56,984 nt of DNA from the NCBI GenBank assembly GCA_021734165.1, contig JAIPJL010000007.1, positions 1 through 56,984 on the forward strand. Direction: 5' to 3'. This document shows, piece by piece, positions 34,985-44,356 of the stretch; within the stretch, counting starts at the first letter, position 1, and each line of letters starts with the position of its first letter. The DNA is from a bacterium. GTDB taxonomy: Bacteria > Electryoneota > AABM5-125-24 > Hatepunaeales > Hatepunaeaceae. Under the pieces are notes generated by a model. The model was not told where the DNA came from and did not search any database. It saw only the letters and a list, made by a program, of their open reading frames with translations. Position numbers and translations under genes: made by a program.

Positions 34985-37501
34985 TTACTCACCTATAATC
35001 TCAGCAATCTGTCTCTTCCACGATTCCTGATGCACAACCTTGAATATGAATTGTTTTTCTGGAAACCGTAAACCCAATTCAGTCCATTCAGTTACTTTAC
35101 CAATCTTATTCAAAATTTCGAACAACTGCTCTTTATAACGAGTATCAGGATTTCCCGCTAAATGAGCGCCTTTTGATTCAATTACATATACAGTGCTTCG
35201 TTCATCAACTTCATCAGTATGAGCTAAGAAGTCAGGAAATACTCTGTTTGGCTGCCATCCCTGAACACTATAACCGGCGCGTGAGATATTCCGATACCAG
35301 AAAAGAAGCTTGACCTGTTTGTCAAGACATAAAGCTATATCTCTTTCAAAATCATTATAATCGGTGCGATCCTCAACTTCCCAAAGTGATCGCTGTAAAC
35401 TTTCAGTAGGACTGTGTGATAATAAATGGACATCCTCAGGCACTAACTTTGTGGGCTTTTTGTGAGGTTTTCCTTCGCTGTTTCTTATCAGATAAAAACA
35501 CAGTTTTTTACTGTCAAGCAGAGATTTGAATATCAGCTCAGCCTGCTCATCGCGATAAAGATAGAGTTTCATTCGTAATTCCTCGATGAAGAAACTCAAA
35601 TTAGCGCCGACCAGATGACGACTATATCGCCCTGTAAGACTATCAAGGCACTTTCGGGCAATATCATAGGCAATCCAGGGATTCGGCACAATATCGGAAA
35701 TTTGACGAGTAAGGAACACCGGATCGGGTTCAAGATAAACAATCCTTTTCGACAATGTCGTTCGTTTTACCGTATCAATAGGATTTTCAGACAGACTTAT
35801 CGCTTCCTCAATATCAGCCGCAGGTATTTTTTCTAAAGGATAATTATTTAGAAAGGCTAAATCCAATTTCGACCAGTCAATAGCGCTTAACAAATCCATA
35901 TCATAATCAAGAGAACGCGGTTTGGGGGGTGCATTAATAACAAATCGAGGCAGGTAAATGTTATCGGCATATTTCTTAAAATCGGATCTATAACCGACCT
36001 CAACCAGTTTACCACTTGAGTTTAAGTCACCCAATTCCGCTCTTATTTGACCACCAAGATCTCCTAAGCCTTCACCCTTAAGTGCATTTCTAATTTCATC
36101 AAGCAGCTTATGAGTAGATGAGCGTCTGCAAATAATATAACTTTCATCAAGCGCAGAGTTTCCCGTCTTTGTGGCATAAGGCTGTCTAAGGATTCTTCCC
36201 ACAAGCTGGGTTATAGCCAATTTTGCCTTGGGATTTGTAAGTACCGTCAATATATATGCAAAAGGACAATCCCAGCCCTCCTGAAGAGCCTGTTTAGTTA
36301 TTATAAAATTAATGGGACAATCCGGACTCATCAAATCCTTATCGCTGATCTCATCCAATCCACTCACCTTTACAGCAACCTCTTCGGGGGAATGGCCCGC
36401 CTCTTTTACTAAAAAATCTCTTACATCCTCAGAGTGAATACGGTTTCCATCTCTTTGATCCTTACCGGTTCTCTCCGCCTGAATTAGGCAAATAGGTCTT
36501 ATATAAACACTTTCATTTGATCTGAGTTTTTCGGCTTCAGTTCTTAAGTGCTGCCATTTAGCCAGAGTTTCCCTCATAGTATCGCGCCAGTCTTCGCTTG
36601 CCTTGGTCGTCACATGAATATCCAGCTTTATCATTCCCTCTTGAAGCACGTCCATACCACTAATATCAACAAGAGTGTTGGAAACACCTTTTATCGGTGT
36701 AGCGGTCAACTCAACGACAATACTTGGATTTAAACTGAATATCGTATCCCTGGCAAGAAAACTCGAAGCTTTTTGTCCCTCGTCAAGAATCAATATCGGT
36801 CTTAGCATTTTCATCACATTCCCAAGCGAAGTACGCGCTCCTCTCCGGTCAAACATATCGCTCTCGCCAACGTCCAAACCATGTTCGGCGATCAAAGGTT
36901 CGTAGAGGTCATACCTTCCCTCTTCAGGAAAAAAGTCAATGTACTTACCACTTTCTCTAAAAGCTTTCAGATAATCCTGGTTCTTTCGGTTTGCGGATTG
37001 GAGCATCATCAGTAATACAACAAGTGAATCTCTAACATCCTCCCTGGTAAATTTATCATTCTTTTCAACAATCTTCGTCCGACCACCGCTTGCTTTGTCC
37101 AGCGCTTCCCTGTATGAGTGGCTCCTGTCCTTTAACGCTTTCAATGTCTGTTTATAGATTTGTTCCGTCGGAACAATCCAGAGTACAATACCTGTGTTAG
37201 TATGTTTTAATACACGGTTTATTGAACCTATGGCGTGACAGGCGAGCAGGGTTTTCCCGCCGCCTGTGGGTATTTTAAGGCAGACATTGGGAACAGGTTC
37301 CCAAACAGCATTTGATCTTTTTACATACAGACTCTTTGGGAACATTTCCTTCCACGCTACTTCAGCGCAATCAGGTAATATGCTGCCTGCTTCTTTAAGG
37401 GCTGGATAAAGGTGGCTGATTTTACGTTCTTTCTCAAGAAGCTTGATAAGAAACGCTTCAAACTCTCTTAAAGCGCGAATCTGGTATTTTTTAAGCTGCA
37501 T
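34985..37501 (-). CDS. res: Type III-like restriction subunit (Res): SF2 helicase plus nuclease
   Basis: 838 residues. The N-terminal SF2 helicase has Walker A PTGGGKT (78-84) and a DEGQ box (240-243), a later TATPIKG motif III region, and motif VI QLVGRILRQP. The C-terminus holds a PD-(D/E)xK nuclease: PD (756-757) and ESK (775-777). Together with the adjacent modification gene this is a type III restriction pair that translocates on or senses DNA and cuts between sites. At 838 residues it is a little shorter than the well-studied enzymes of about 970. Its ATG overlaps the mod stop by one base. Confidence 0.92.
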   Translation of the reverse strand: MQLKKYQIRALREFEAFLIKLLEKERKISHLYPALKEAGSILPDCAEVAWKEMFPKSLYVKRSNAVWEPVPNVCLKIPTGGGKTLLACHAIGSINRVLKHTNTGIVLWIVPTEQIYKQTLKALKDRSHSYREALDKASGGRTKIVEKNDKFTREDVRDSLVVLLMMLQSANRKNQDYLKAFRESGKYIDFFPEEGRYDLYEPLIAEHGLDVGESDMFDRRGARTSLGNVMKMLRPILILDEGQKASSFLARDTIFSLNPSIVVELTATPIKGVSNTLVDISGMDVLQEGMIKLDIHVTTKASEDWRDTMRETLAKWQHLRTEAEKLRSNESVYIRPICLIQAERTGKDQRDGNRIHSEDVRDFLVKEAGHSPEEVAVKVSGLDEISDKDLMSPDCPINFIITKQALQEGWDCPFAYILTVLTNPKAKLAITQLVGRILRQPYATKTGNSALDESYIICRRSSTHKLLDEIRNALKGEGLGDLGGQIRAELGDLNSSGKLVEVGYRSDFKKYADNIYLPRFVINAPPKPRSLDYDMDLLSAIDWSKLDLAFLNNYPLEKIPAADIEEAISLSENPIDTVKRTTLSKRIVYLEPDPVFLTRQISDIVPNPWIAYDIARKCLDSLTGRYSRHLVGANLSFFIEELRMKLYLYRDEQAELIFKSLLDSKKLCFYLIRNSEGKPHKKPTKLVPEDVHLLSHSPTESLQRSLWEVEDRTDYNDFERDIALCLDKQVKLLFWYRNISRAGYSVQGWQPNRVFPDFLAHTDEVDERSTVYVIESKGAHLAGNPDTRYKEQLFEILNKIGKVTEWTELGLRFPEKQFIFKVVHQESWKRQIAEIIGE

Positions 37502-39102
37502 TACTTGAGTCCCCGATACAGCTCATACGGCAGTTGGCAGTACTCAACTCTGTGCATAGCCATGAACTCAGCGGATAAGAATCGCGCAGGGGCGAAAACT
37601 ACCCTGGTTCTACCCTTATGAAGCGGCAAGTTCTCAGCGTAATCAAGAGTCAACGCGCTTTTACGCAGAAACTCAATTTCCGGTTTATAAATCATATAAA
37701 TATCATATTCACGCGCAGATCCTATATAACCGCTCTCCTGATTAATCTTATCAATGTCGATTTCCTCGCCTGTTGCAGTAAAGAAAACATAACGGGCAAG
37801 CTCATCAAAACTCGGTAGATTTTCACCTTCTAATAATTTTTGAATTTCAATCGGTTCACCGAGTTCGAAGTAGGAGAAACCGCCGCCTAAACCATCACGC
37901 AATTCGGTTTTCTTTGCGCCGGGAACGCCGTTAATTACTCTTCTAACTCGTTCTGCCGTAATATCATTCGCATAATCCTCGCACTCAACGAGAATGAACT
38001 TACGATTGCCTCCGTCTTCTTTGTTCAGGTCCAAAACAGCATGAGCGGTGGTGCCGGAACCGGCGAAGGAATCGAGGATGATGGAGTCATTGTCGCTTCC
38101 CTGTGTTATTAATTCCTTTATTAGTGAGACTGGTTTTGGGAATTTAATTGTCTCTTGATCCATTATTATTCTTAATTCTTTTGTTCCCGCCTCAGTAAAC
38201 CCAACCTTAAGTATTGTTGAAAATCCCGTATATTCGTTTTTTCTCTCATTCAGATATCTCTTAAACCTTGGTTTACTGTTCTTATTTTTTGGCCAAATCA
38301 TTCTTTCTTCTTCAATAAGTTTTGCTACAGTTGATGGTTCAAATCTCCATCCATTATCAGGAGATGGTGAGTATTCTGTTCCAGTAGCCGGATTTGTAAT
38401 AATATAGTGCAAATTAGGACGAGCTTCTTTAACAGCGAGACCATCTATTGAGGAACTCATCCACTGACCTCTTGGATCGTTGTCAGGATTTTTATATTTG
38501 GATGTATCAACCTGTGCACCTCTAATACGACAAGTACTTTCTTTTGAATAACACAATATGTATTCGTGATCTTGTGATGCTCCATTTAGTGTTCTACTAT
38601 CAACATTTTGACGTGAATTCCAAATAAATGTAGCTAAATGACAATCATCTCCAAATATTTCATCTATTACTGACTTTAGCCTGTGTACTTCAATATCGTT
38701 TATTGAAACAAATAACAATCCATCATCCTTCATTAATTCTCTAAGTAGTTTCAATCTCGGCGTCATCATACAGAGCCATTTTTCATGTCTCTCTTCATCA
38801 TCAATACCAACTTCCTTACCGAGCCATTCTTTCATCAGAGGGCTGTTGACGTTATCGTTGTATTTCCATCCTTCGTTACCGGTGTTATATGGCGGATCGA
38901 TATAAATGCATTTTATCTTACCTGAATATGTCGGAAGCAGCGCTTTGAGGGCGTGAAGGTTGTCGCCATGAATTATCAGGTTATCGTGAAGGGATATCTT
39001 ATCGGTGAGGCTCTTTTCCGGAACAGGCTTAAGCTCACGAAACGGAACGCTTAAATGGTGATTCCAGACTACTGAGCGACCTTTGAATTGAAGTGTTGGC
39101 AT
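37501..39102 (-). CDS. mod: Type III-like DNA adenine/cytosine-N4 methyltransferase (Mod)
   Basis: 533 residues with catalytic DPPY (69-72) before the SAM motif FAGSG (346-350), the order of beta-class amino-methyltransferases used by type III systems. The roughly 270-residue region between them likely contains the target-recognition domain. It protects host sites and directs Res. It is shorter than the usual 600-700 residues. The recognition sequence cannot be predicted. An AT-rich gap with repeats lies upstream. Confidence 0.92.
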   Translation of the reverse strand: MPTLQFKGRSVVWNHHLSVPFRELKPVPEKSLTDKISLHDNLIIHGDNLHALKALLPTYSGKIKCIYIDPPYNTGNEGWKYNDNVNSPLMKEWLGKEVGIDDEERHEKWLCMMTPRLKLLRELMKDDGLLFVSINDIEVHRLKSVIDEIFGDDCHLATFIWNSRQNVDSRTLNGASQDHEYILCYSKESTCRIRGAQVDTSKYKNPDNDPRGQWMSSSIDGLAVKEARPNLHYIITNPATGTEYSPSPDNGWRFEPSTVAKLIEEERMIWPKNKNSKPRFKRYLNERKNEYTGFSTILKVGFTEAGTKELRIIMDQETIKFPKPVSLIKELITQGSDNDSIILDSFAGSGTTAHAVLDLNKEDGGNRKFILVECEDYANDITAERVRRVINGVPGAKKTELRDGLGGGFSYFELGEPIEIQKLLEGENLPSFDELARYVFFTATGEEIDIDKINQESGYIGSAREYDIYMIYKPEIEFLRKSALTLDYAENLPLHKGRTRVVFAPARFLSAEFMAMHRVEYCQLPYELYRGLK

Positions 39103-39374
39103 AGTAAAATCCGTTTGTAAATTACTACTGCACTAATATACAGTACATTGAACAAATATGCAATTATTTGTTCAGAATATTTTTAGAAAACGTAAACAAA
39201 ACTACTTGTGATCAGATACTGTTTTCTTTAATCGAGGATTTAATCTTTAAATTCAAGATACAACTATCTTGCCTTCATTTCAAGATTGTTTGCTTAACTT
39301 TTATTCATGCCTTAAAGAACTCATCAGAATTGGCTATCTGATTGTTAAACATATAACTTTTTAATGTTCCTGAC

Positions 39375-39462
39375 TTCGCTGGAATGACAGGGGGGGGTGT
39401 CTGCGAGGGAATGACTTTTGATATTGCATTTGATTCTTCGCTGCGCTCAGAATGACAAGTAC
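39375..39462. repeat. GAATGACA-type repeat remnants
   Basis: Three GGAATGACA/GAATGAC(A)-like words occur within about 90 bases (TCGCTGGAATGACAGGGG, GCGAGGGAATGAC, and CTGCGCTCAGAATGACA). The third resembles a widespread bacterial extragenic repeat. The word is shared with the right end of the element at 29666-29749, suggesting one related family. Confidence 0.5.
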
Positions 39463-39510
39463 GGTAAATCATAGTATCTGCATCTTATAACATCAATTAA
39501 TCAATATTTC

Positions 39511-39534
39511 CTCTGTGTCTCTGTGTCTCTGTGG
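39511..39534. repeat. CTCTGTGT tandem
   Basis: Three consecutive copies of CTCTGTGT-like units (CTCTGTGTCTCTGTGTCTCT). It is a simple repeat next to the dispersed repeat; no array of distinct spacers, so not CRISPR. Confidence 0.7.
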
Positions 39535-39545
39535 TTAGTTTTCCA

Positions 39546-39636
39546 TCACTTTCCGTCACATTTCCGTCACACCCTCTAACCCTTACATGGCAAGGGCTTC
39601 CGGCGATTGTGTGACGATGTGACGCAAATTTTACAT
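39546..39636. repeat. Dispersed intergenic repeat, copy 2
   Basis: Same element as at 32-122 in the same orientation, with near-identical TCACTTTCCGTCACATTTCC left part and identical TGTGACGATGTGACG right part (39610-39624). It lies 3' of the outer-membrane protein gene ending at 39760. The middle differs between copies, while the arms that could pair are conserved. Confidence 0.75.
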
Positions 39637-39759
39637 ACACTTGGCGGCAATATACAACAATATTATTCAAATAGCAAACATATATTAGCATATATTAGCA
39701 TATATATAACATTCTCTAATATTTTCTCAATCTCTTACAGTCTATTCAAATTCAAGCTG

Positions 39760-40527
39760 CTACGTTCCTATCCTGAGCCCCAGCCTGATCTGCAGGAAGT
39801 CAACCGCTCCTTCAGCGTCCTTCACCAAGTCATTCTGTGGATCACCGGGTGGAACCAGCGCCGGTTCACCCCAGTATGCAGCAGCGCCGTTCTTCTGGTA
39901 GATGTTAATCATGTGATAAGCGGCTGAAACATCCAACATGAACATGCTGCTGATTTTATACACAAATCCTATTGCAGCCTGCGCTCCCATGTTAGTGCCA
40001 TCATTACTAATTGACCAATTATCAACATGCTGCGTTTCAGACATACCGGGCGGCGCTATGACCTGTTCAAAATCTTGACTGCGGGTAAACTTCCAGTTAT
40101 AGATAACCATAGCAACTGAGCCATAAGCGCGAAATCTCCATAACATTCGCTCGTGGTAAAACCCAAAACCCACCGGAAGCTGCTTGAATGAGCCTCCCTG
40201 TTCAGCGGTGATAACTGTCCTGTAAGGTTCGTACTCCGGCTGAACGTCATGATAACGGGAATCCTGATAGATTTCGTCAGCGCTTAAGTCTGAAAAATAA
40301 GTTTTATTTAATCCTGCAAGCAACAGTATTCCGAATCCGGGCGTGAACTCATAACGGAGGTTAATCTCGCCGGATTGCAGAGGATCCCACCTCTCACCCC
40401 ACCAGCCCATCGGGATGCTCATGCCACCAACTAAACCCACACTGGTTCTCCCAGCGCTATATCCTGAATTAGCTGTGATTATCAAAGCTAAAATTATTAA
40501 AACAGCAGGAATCGCTCTCTGCTTCAT
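39760..40527 (-). CDS. Putative outer-membrane beta-barrel protein
   Basis: 255 residues, signal peptide about 1-24 (ending NSGYSA), then alternating amphipathic strands (TSVGLVGGMSIPMGWWG, EINLRYEFTPGFGILLLAGL, FMLDVSAAYHMINIYQ) and a final strand (VDFLQIRLGLRIGT). This resembles 8-stranded OmpA/OmpW or PorT-like barrels common in FCB bacteria. No specific family is recognised. The adjacent gene on the same strand has a similar character, so they may belong together. Confidence 0.65.
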   Translation of the reverse strand: MKQRAIPAVLIILALIITANSGYSAGRTSVGLVGGMSIPMGWWGERWDPLQSGEINLRYEFTPGFGILLLAGLNKTYFSDLSADEIYQDSRYHDVQPEYEPYRTVITAEQGGSFKQLPVGFGFYHERMLWRFRAYGSVAMVIYNWKFTRSQDFEQVIAPPGMSETQHVDNWSISNDGTNMGAQAAIGFVYKISSMFMLDVSAAYHMINIYQKNGAAAYWGEPALVPPGDPQNDLVKDAEGAVDFLQIRLGLRIGT

Positions 40528-40658
40528 TAGAACTCCTGAAATATAATCAAACGAGATTACGGTCGCAGGTCAACTGAAAATATACCCTAAGCCTAAAATA
40601 TAAACAGCTCGTTATACTTTGTCAAGCATAGTGTGTTTTTTCAATGTCTATTGTGAAA

Positions 40659-41189
40659 CTACCCGATGATTGATAACCTTATTCCAAATCGATCAAGATA
40701 ATTACCGGTTCCCTGCACCGGACAACCGCGGTAAGTAACGCCTGTCACAATTTCAAATACATCTCTGCTTAGTATAATTAATTCAATATCAGACCTAAAT
40801 GAAAAAGAACCAAGCAAAACGTCCTTATTATTATGATTCTTAGTATTTAAAACCGAGAATCCCACACCTGTAGATAGAACGGTATTTAGCCTCCAGATCG
40901 GAATACGAACACTGCGTAAAAACCAGCAATTTGTAGCGTGTAATGATTTCAACTCAGTATTATTCTCAAATTTCGGAGCGTAACTGCTGACGCCAAAATG
41001 ATAAATAGCATTAAAACTATTATTATAGTTTAAAAATACTTCATATTCCGGAACAATTTCTTTCACATCCAGGTTGCCGTTTATCAAAATAGTATTAACT
41101 GCACAGCCTGTAAACCAAGCACACTCAGCTTGATCGGTTGCATACAACGCTGTTAAAATAATTATCATGTTTATAATGAAATATCTCAT
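40659..41189 (-). CDS. Hypothetical exported protein, probable outer-membrane barrel
   Basis: 176 residues with a signal peptide (about 1-23, ending DQAECA). The mature part is rich in alternating strands (AIYHFGVSSYAPKF, TVLSTGVGFSVLNT, VFEIVTGVTYRG) and ends in FGIRLSIIG, a plausible barrel-terminal strand. I do not recognise a family. It may be a short barrel related in kind to the 39760-40527 protein. It is divergent from the lipid kinase across a gap of 136 bases. Confidence 0.55.
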   Translation of the reverse strand: MRYFIINMIIILTALYATDQAECAWFTGCAVNTILINGNLDVKEIVPEYEVFLNYNNSFNAIYHFGVSSYAPKFENNTELKSLHATNCWFLRSVRIPIWRLNTVLSTGVGFSVLNTKNHNNKDVLLGSFSFRSDIELIILSRDVFEIVTGVTYRGCPVQGTGNYLDRFGIRLSIIG

Positions 41190-41312
41190 AACTAAAAACT
41201 AATCAGTAATAAAATTCATAGCAAGTATTATCTGCATTTTCTTTCTGTATTCAATGACAATTGCATAGTTAATTACTTATTAGTATATTTAGGAAAATAC
41301 CACAAAATAAGC

Positions 41313-41318
41313 AAAAGG
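41313..41318 (+). promoter_or_regulatory. Shine-Dalgarno AAAAGG before a CTG start (lipid kinase)
   Basis: AAAAGG, then TAATACA (7 nt), then CTG CGA ACT GTA TTT ATT ATC. The in-frame stop TAA is at 41308-41310, so translation must begin between it and the conserved IINPKSG. Only CTG is a plausible start there. Confidence 0.65.
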
Positions 41319-41325
41319 TAATACA

Positions 41326-42216
41326 CTGCGAACTGTATTTATTATCAATCCAAAGTCTGGTACACCCAAGTTTGTAAGCCGTCTTCATTACTTAATCCGC
41401 AAACATCTTGGGATTAACAACAAACAGGTTAGTATCTATAAATCTAAACACCCCGGACATCCTTACGAGATAGCGTCACGCGCCGCTTCGGAAGGATGTG
41501 ATATGGTCGTAGCAGTCGGTGGTGATGGTACGGTTAATGAGACTGCCAGGGGATTAGTAAATACAGATACCGCTCTTGGTGTGCTGCCGTCCGGATCCGG
41601 AAATGGGTATGCCAGTAACGTAGGTTTGCCAATTCGTCTTGACAAAGCTTTGGAAGTCATCAAGAATCCGAGTTTCCACCGCATTGATGTTGGTTCATAC
41701 GAGGATAAGATTTTCCTTGTGTCCTGTGGAATTGGCTGGGAAGCAATAATCGCAACTCTCTTTGAAGATTCAAAGCTAAGAGGTCTCCTGCCCTATGCCC
41801 GTATTGCATTAAGCACTTTTCTACAATATGAGCCTCAAGAAATCGAAATCAAAGCTCAACCCGGCAATTGGCGCTATAACGGGCGACCATTGCTGTTTTC
41901 AATAGCCAATATGCGCGAATGGGGTGTTGGCGTAACCATAGCGCCTAACGCTTCGGAATATGACGGATTCCTTGATATTTGCCTGCTGCCAAGGCATGAT
42001 CTACTCACAGCAGTCAAACATGCGCCCGATCTTCTCTTTCTGAAGAGAGCTGCTGAAATCCCAGGCTATATAAGTGAAAAAGCTACCGAACTTACAATAA
42101 AGCGAGAATTCCAGGGCAATATACATCTTGACGGCACACCTTTCCCAGCAGGAAATGAAATTAACATCAAAATACTCCCATCGGCACTGAAAATCGCTGT
42201 TAAACCTGACATTTAA
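41326..42216 (+). CDS. YegS/diacylglycerol kinase-family lipid kinase (probable CTG start)
   Basis: Phosphorylates a lipid such as diacylglycerol, probably at the inner membrane. The first ATG (41503) would begin at MVVAVGGDG, deleting the first nucleotide-binding strand. The frame opens at 41311, and from CTG at 41326 it reads MRTVFIINPKSGTPK, the expected family N-terminus, for 296 residues in total. The catalytic core VGGDGTVNE (about 63-71) and the LPSGSGNGYA motif are intact. It is followed within six bases by the aminotransferase. Confidence 0.88.
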   Translation: MRTVFIINPKSGTPKFVSRLHYLIRKHLGINNKQVSIYKSKHPGHPYEIASRAASEGCDMVVAVGGDGTVNETARGLVNTDTALGVLPSGSGNGYASNVGLPIRLDKALEVIKNPSFHRIDVGSYEDKIFLVSCGIGWEAIIATLFEDSKLRGLLPYARIALSTFLQYEPQEIEIKAQPGNWRYNGRPLLFSIANMREWGVGVTIAPNASEYDGFLDICLLPRHDLLTAVKHAPDLLFLKRAAEIPGYISEKATELTIKREFQGNIHLDGTPFPAGNEINIKILPSALKIAVKPDI

Positions 42217-42222
42217 ACAATC

Positions 42223-43311
42223 ATGAAATTTGATACAATCGGTATTTTCGATTACGTTAAACGATTACCAAGTACCGTCATTAACTTAACCGTTAGCGGT
42301 CTCGCAAGTCCTCAGAACCTTTCTGAACTTGGTCTGGATCTGAAAGAACTCCCATTAGTAGGCAAGAACTCCTATGGTTACATCCCGCTCAAGGAAGCGC
42401 TTGCTAATAAATATGGAACATCACCCGATCATATTGCGATAACACCCGGTGCCAGTATGGCAAATTACGCAGTCTGCTCGGTACTTGCGGAACAGGTTGA
42501 TAAAATAATCGTTGAAACTCCGGTTTACCAACCTTTCATTAGCGTAGCTCGCGCGGTAAAAGACGCTGAACCACAAAGGTTTACGCGACATAGGGCTGAA
42601 GATTATCGTATAAATAATGATCAAATAAAGAAACTGCTTAAGTCTGAAAGTCTTGTAGTCGTTTCAAATCCACACAATCCAAGTGGAGTTTATGACCAAC
42701 CCGGTGCATTATCATCGCTGGCAGACATTGTAGCCTGTGAAAATGGCTGGTTATTGGTCGATGAAGTGTTCTTGCCCTTCATCAAAAATGATTTGAAACA
42801 AAACGCTGCAAATCTGCATGAGAGAATAATCTCGACAGGCAGTATGACCAAGGTCTGGGGGCTTTCAACACTCAGGATCGGCTGGGTAATAGCGCAGCCG
42901 GAGCTAATCAGACAAATCGAAATCGCTATGGATTATATGCACGTGGTGATGCCTTTTTCAATGGAATATCTTGCCTGTCAGATACTAAGTGATAAAAGGC
43001 TCGATCATAAACTACTGGAGCATGCCCGTAAAGTCTCATCAGAAAACCTGAAACTGGTAAATTCTTATTTAAGAGATATTCCGGAACTGGATTGTACGCA
43101 ACCCGAAGGTGGAATTTCTATGCTGATCCGTTTTAAGGATGGTAGAAATTCAGAACCATTCACAAACAAGCTGCTAGGCGAGTTTAACACTGCTGTTATG
43201 CATGGGAAATACTTCGAGGTTGAAGATGGTTTCAGGATCAGTTTTGGTGGAGAAAAGGATGTGTTGATACAGGGTTTGGAAGCGATTAAGAAACTAAATG
43301 ATTTACTTTAA
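42223..43311 (+). CDS. PLP-dependent class I/II aminotransferase
   Basis: 362 residues of the fold-type I aspartate aminotransferase superfamily. The Schiff-base lysine is Lys210 in GSMTKVWGL, with NPHNPSG (149-155), Asp180 in LLVDEVF, and Arg218 in LRIGW. It most resembles the histidinol-phosphate/valine-pyruvate branch; the substrate is uncertain. It is closely spaced downstream of the lipid kinase, and ends the plus-strand pair. Confidence 0.88.
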   Translation: MKFDTIGIFDYVKRLPSTVINLTVSGLASPQNLSELGLDLKELPLVGKNSYGYIPLKEALANKYGTSPDHIAITPGASMANYAVCSVLAEQVDKIIVETPVYQPFISVARAVKDAEPQRFTRHRAEDYRINNDQIKKLLKSESLVVVSNPHNPSGVYDQPGALSSLADIVACENGWLLVDEVFLPFIKNDLKQNAANLHERIISTGSMTKVWGLSTLRIGWVIAQPELIRQIEIAMDYMHVVMPFSMEYLACQILSDKRLDHKLLEHARKVSSENLKLVNSYLRDIPELDCTQPEGGISMLIRFKDGRNSEPFTNKLLGEFNTAVMHGKYFEVEDGFRISFGGEKDVLIQGLEAIKKLNDLL

Positions 43312-43360
43312 TCTACATAATAATTAGCAGATAATTCGTAATATAGTTATATTTACAATC

Positions 43361-44356
43361 TTAGTTTGAATTAAATAATGACCCAGGTATTATTGGAGTT
43401 TTAAGTCTATTGCGTAATTTCTCACGCCACAACATTAAAATTTCCTCACTATATGCTCCTCTTGCCTCAATCGGATTTTTATTACTATCGAAACTCTGTA
43501 TTTCAGTATGATAGTAATTCTTCCTCTCAGGTATATGAACAGCTTTTGAGTAAAAAGGTATTGCACGCCATAAAAGAGGATTTGGAATATCAGATACTTT
43601 AAATTCAGCGACTCCCCAATCAATATAGGTTACAATTGTACCATCTGATCTACTATAATAACCACATAATACATCTTCTGGTTTCCCACCATATTTATAT
43701 CTATTGCATGACATATTAGGAACATTTATAGCACCAAGTTCTAGATTATCTGTGTTGATAAAATAACTCTTTGGAAATCTGAAATACAAAGATTCACTAT
43801 CTGAATAGATTTGATCCTCAAGAATCCTATGATTATTTGAATACATTCTGTCAGGATAATCAAAATAGAGAAATCCTTGAATTTGCTTTATTGCATACTC
43901 AAAATCATCAGATGAATCATCTATTGAAAATATAGAAGGTTGATCATTTTGTGTAGTTTTATCATTTTTCATAACAAGTATTTTACCGTTATTATAAAAT
44001 TCTATAAATACTTCACGTAATCTTGCGGAAATCCTAATTATTACACCTCCCATAACAGATGCTAAAATACTATTTGATATTATGTTATTCTTAAGAAGAA
44101 GCCGAGAGAACTTTTTTGCGTTATCTAATGAATCACTATTGGGAATTTGAGCTTTATAACCATCCCAACCTACTGATAGTTTCTCTAACTTTAGAAAGTT
44201 ATTATCAATATTATGAGAAAGTTGTACTTCAGAATCTAATTCACTATTGCTACTCAGTATAGTATTATAATTAATATCATTTATATATTGAGTATTTGAA
44301 ATTGAATCAGATGTATTGTCATTATAGCTTGCTAATTCATGATATTTATGACTCAT
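43361..44356 (-). CDS. Hypothetical protein with GWDGY motif, cassette gene B
   Basis: 331 residues from ATG at 44356, chosen because a GGAG lies nine bases upstream. An earlier ATG at 44392 would extend deeper into the preceding gene. There is no signal peptide. Residues about 45-140 have the pattern LEKLSVGWDGYKAQIPNSDSL...SVMGGVIIRISARLREVFIEFYNNG, which I recall from other unstudied proteins. The C-terminal half is different, ending RLKTPIIPGSLFN. It overlaps gene A by 11 bases, so they are coupled. Both are AT-richer than neighbours. No function is known to me. Confidence 0.6.
   Translation of the reverse strand: MSHKYHELASYNDNTSDSISNTQYINDINYNTILSSNSELDSEVQLSHNIDNNFLKLEKLSVGWDGYKAQIPNSDSLDNAKKFSRLLLKNNIISNSILASVMGGVIIRISARLREVFIEFYNNGKILVMKNDKTTQNDQPSIFSIDDSSDDFEYAIKQIQGFLYFDYPDRMYSNNHRILEDQIYSDSESLYFRFPKSYFINTDNLELGAINVPNMSCNRYKYGGKPEDVLCGYYSRSDGTIVTYIDWGVAEFKVSDIPNPLLWRAIPFYSKAVHIPERKNYYHTEIQSFDSNKNPIEARGAYSEEILMLWREKLRNRLKTPIIPGSLFNSN

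Larger units (their letters stand above)
39103..39759. other. Repeat-rich 657-bp intergenic region
   Basis: AT-rich, with no supported gene. From left to right it holds the likely mod promoter side, GAATGACA-type repeat remnants (about 39375-39462), a CTCTGTGT tandem (39511-39534), a copy of the dispersed repeat (39546-39636), and a short TATATTAGCA tandem (about 39680-39705). It marks the boundary of the restriction locus. Confidence 0.7.

Noticed and set aside
34985-39102. Restriction locus as BREX, DISARM or another multi-gene defence system
   Set aside because: Only mod and res are present. The DPPY-before-FAGSG order and helicase-nuclease fusion fit type III, and no further defence genes flank them.
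39511-39534. CTCTGTGT units as a possible CRISPR or regulatory array
   Set aside because: Units are contiguous and only eight bases long, with no spacers. It is a simple tandem repeat.
39760-41189. The two putative barrels as PorT/type IX secretion components
   Set aside because: Both look like generic outer-membrane barrels. No diagnostic type IX motif or neighbouring por/gld gene supports it.
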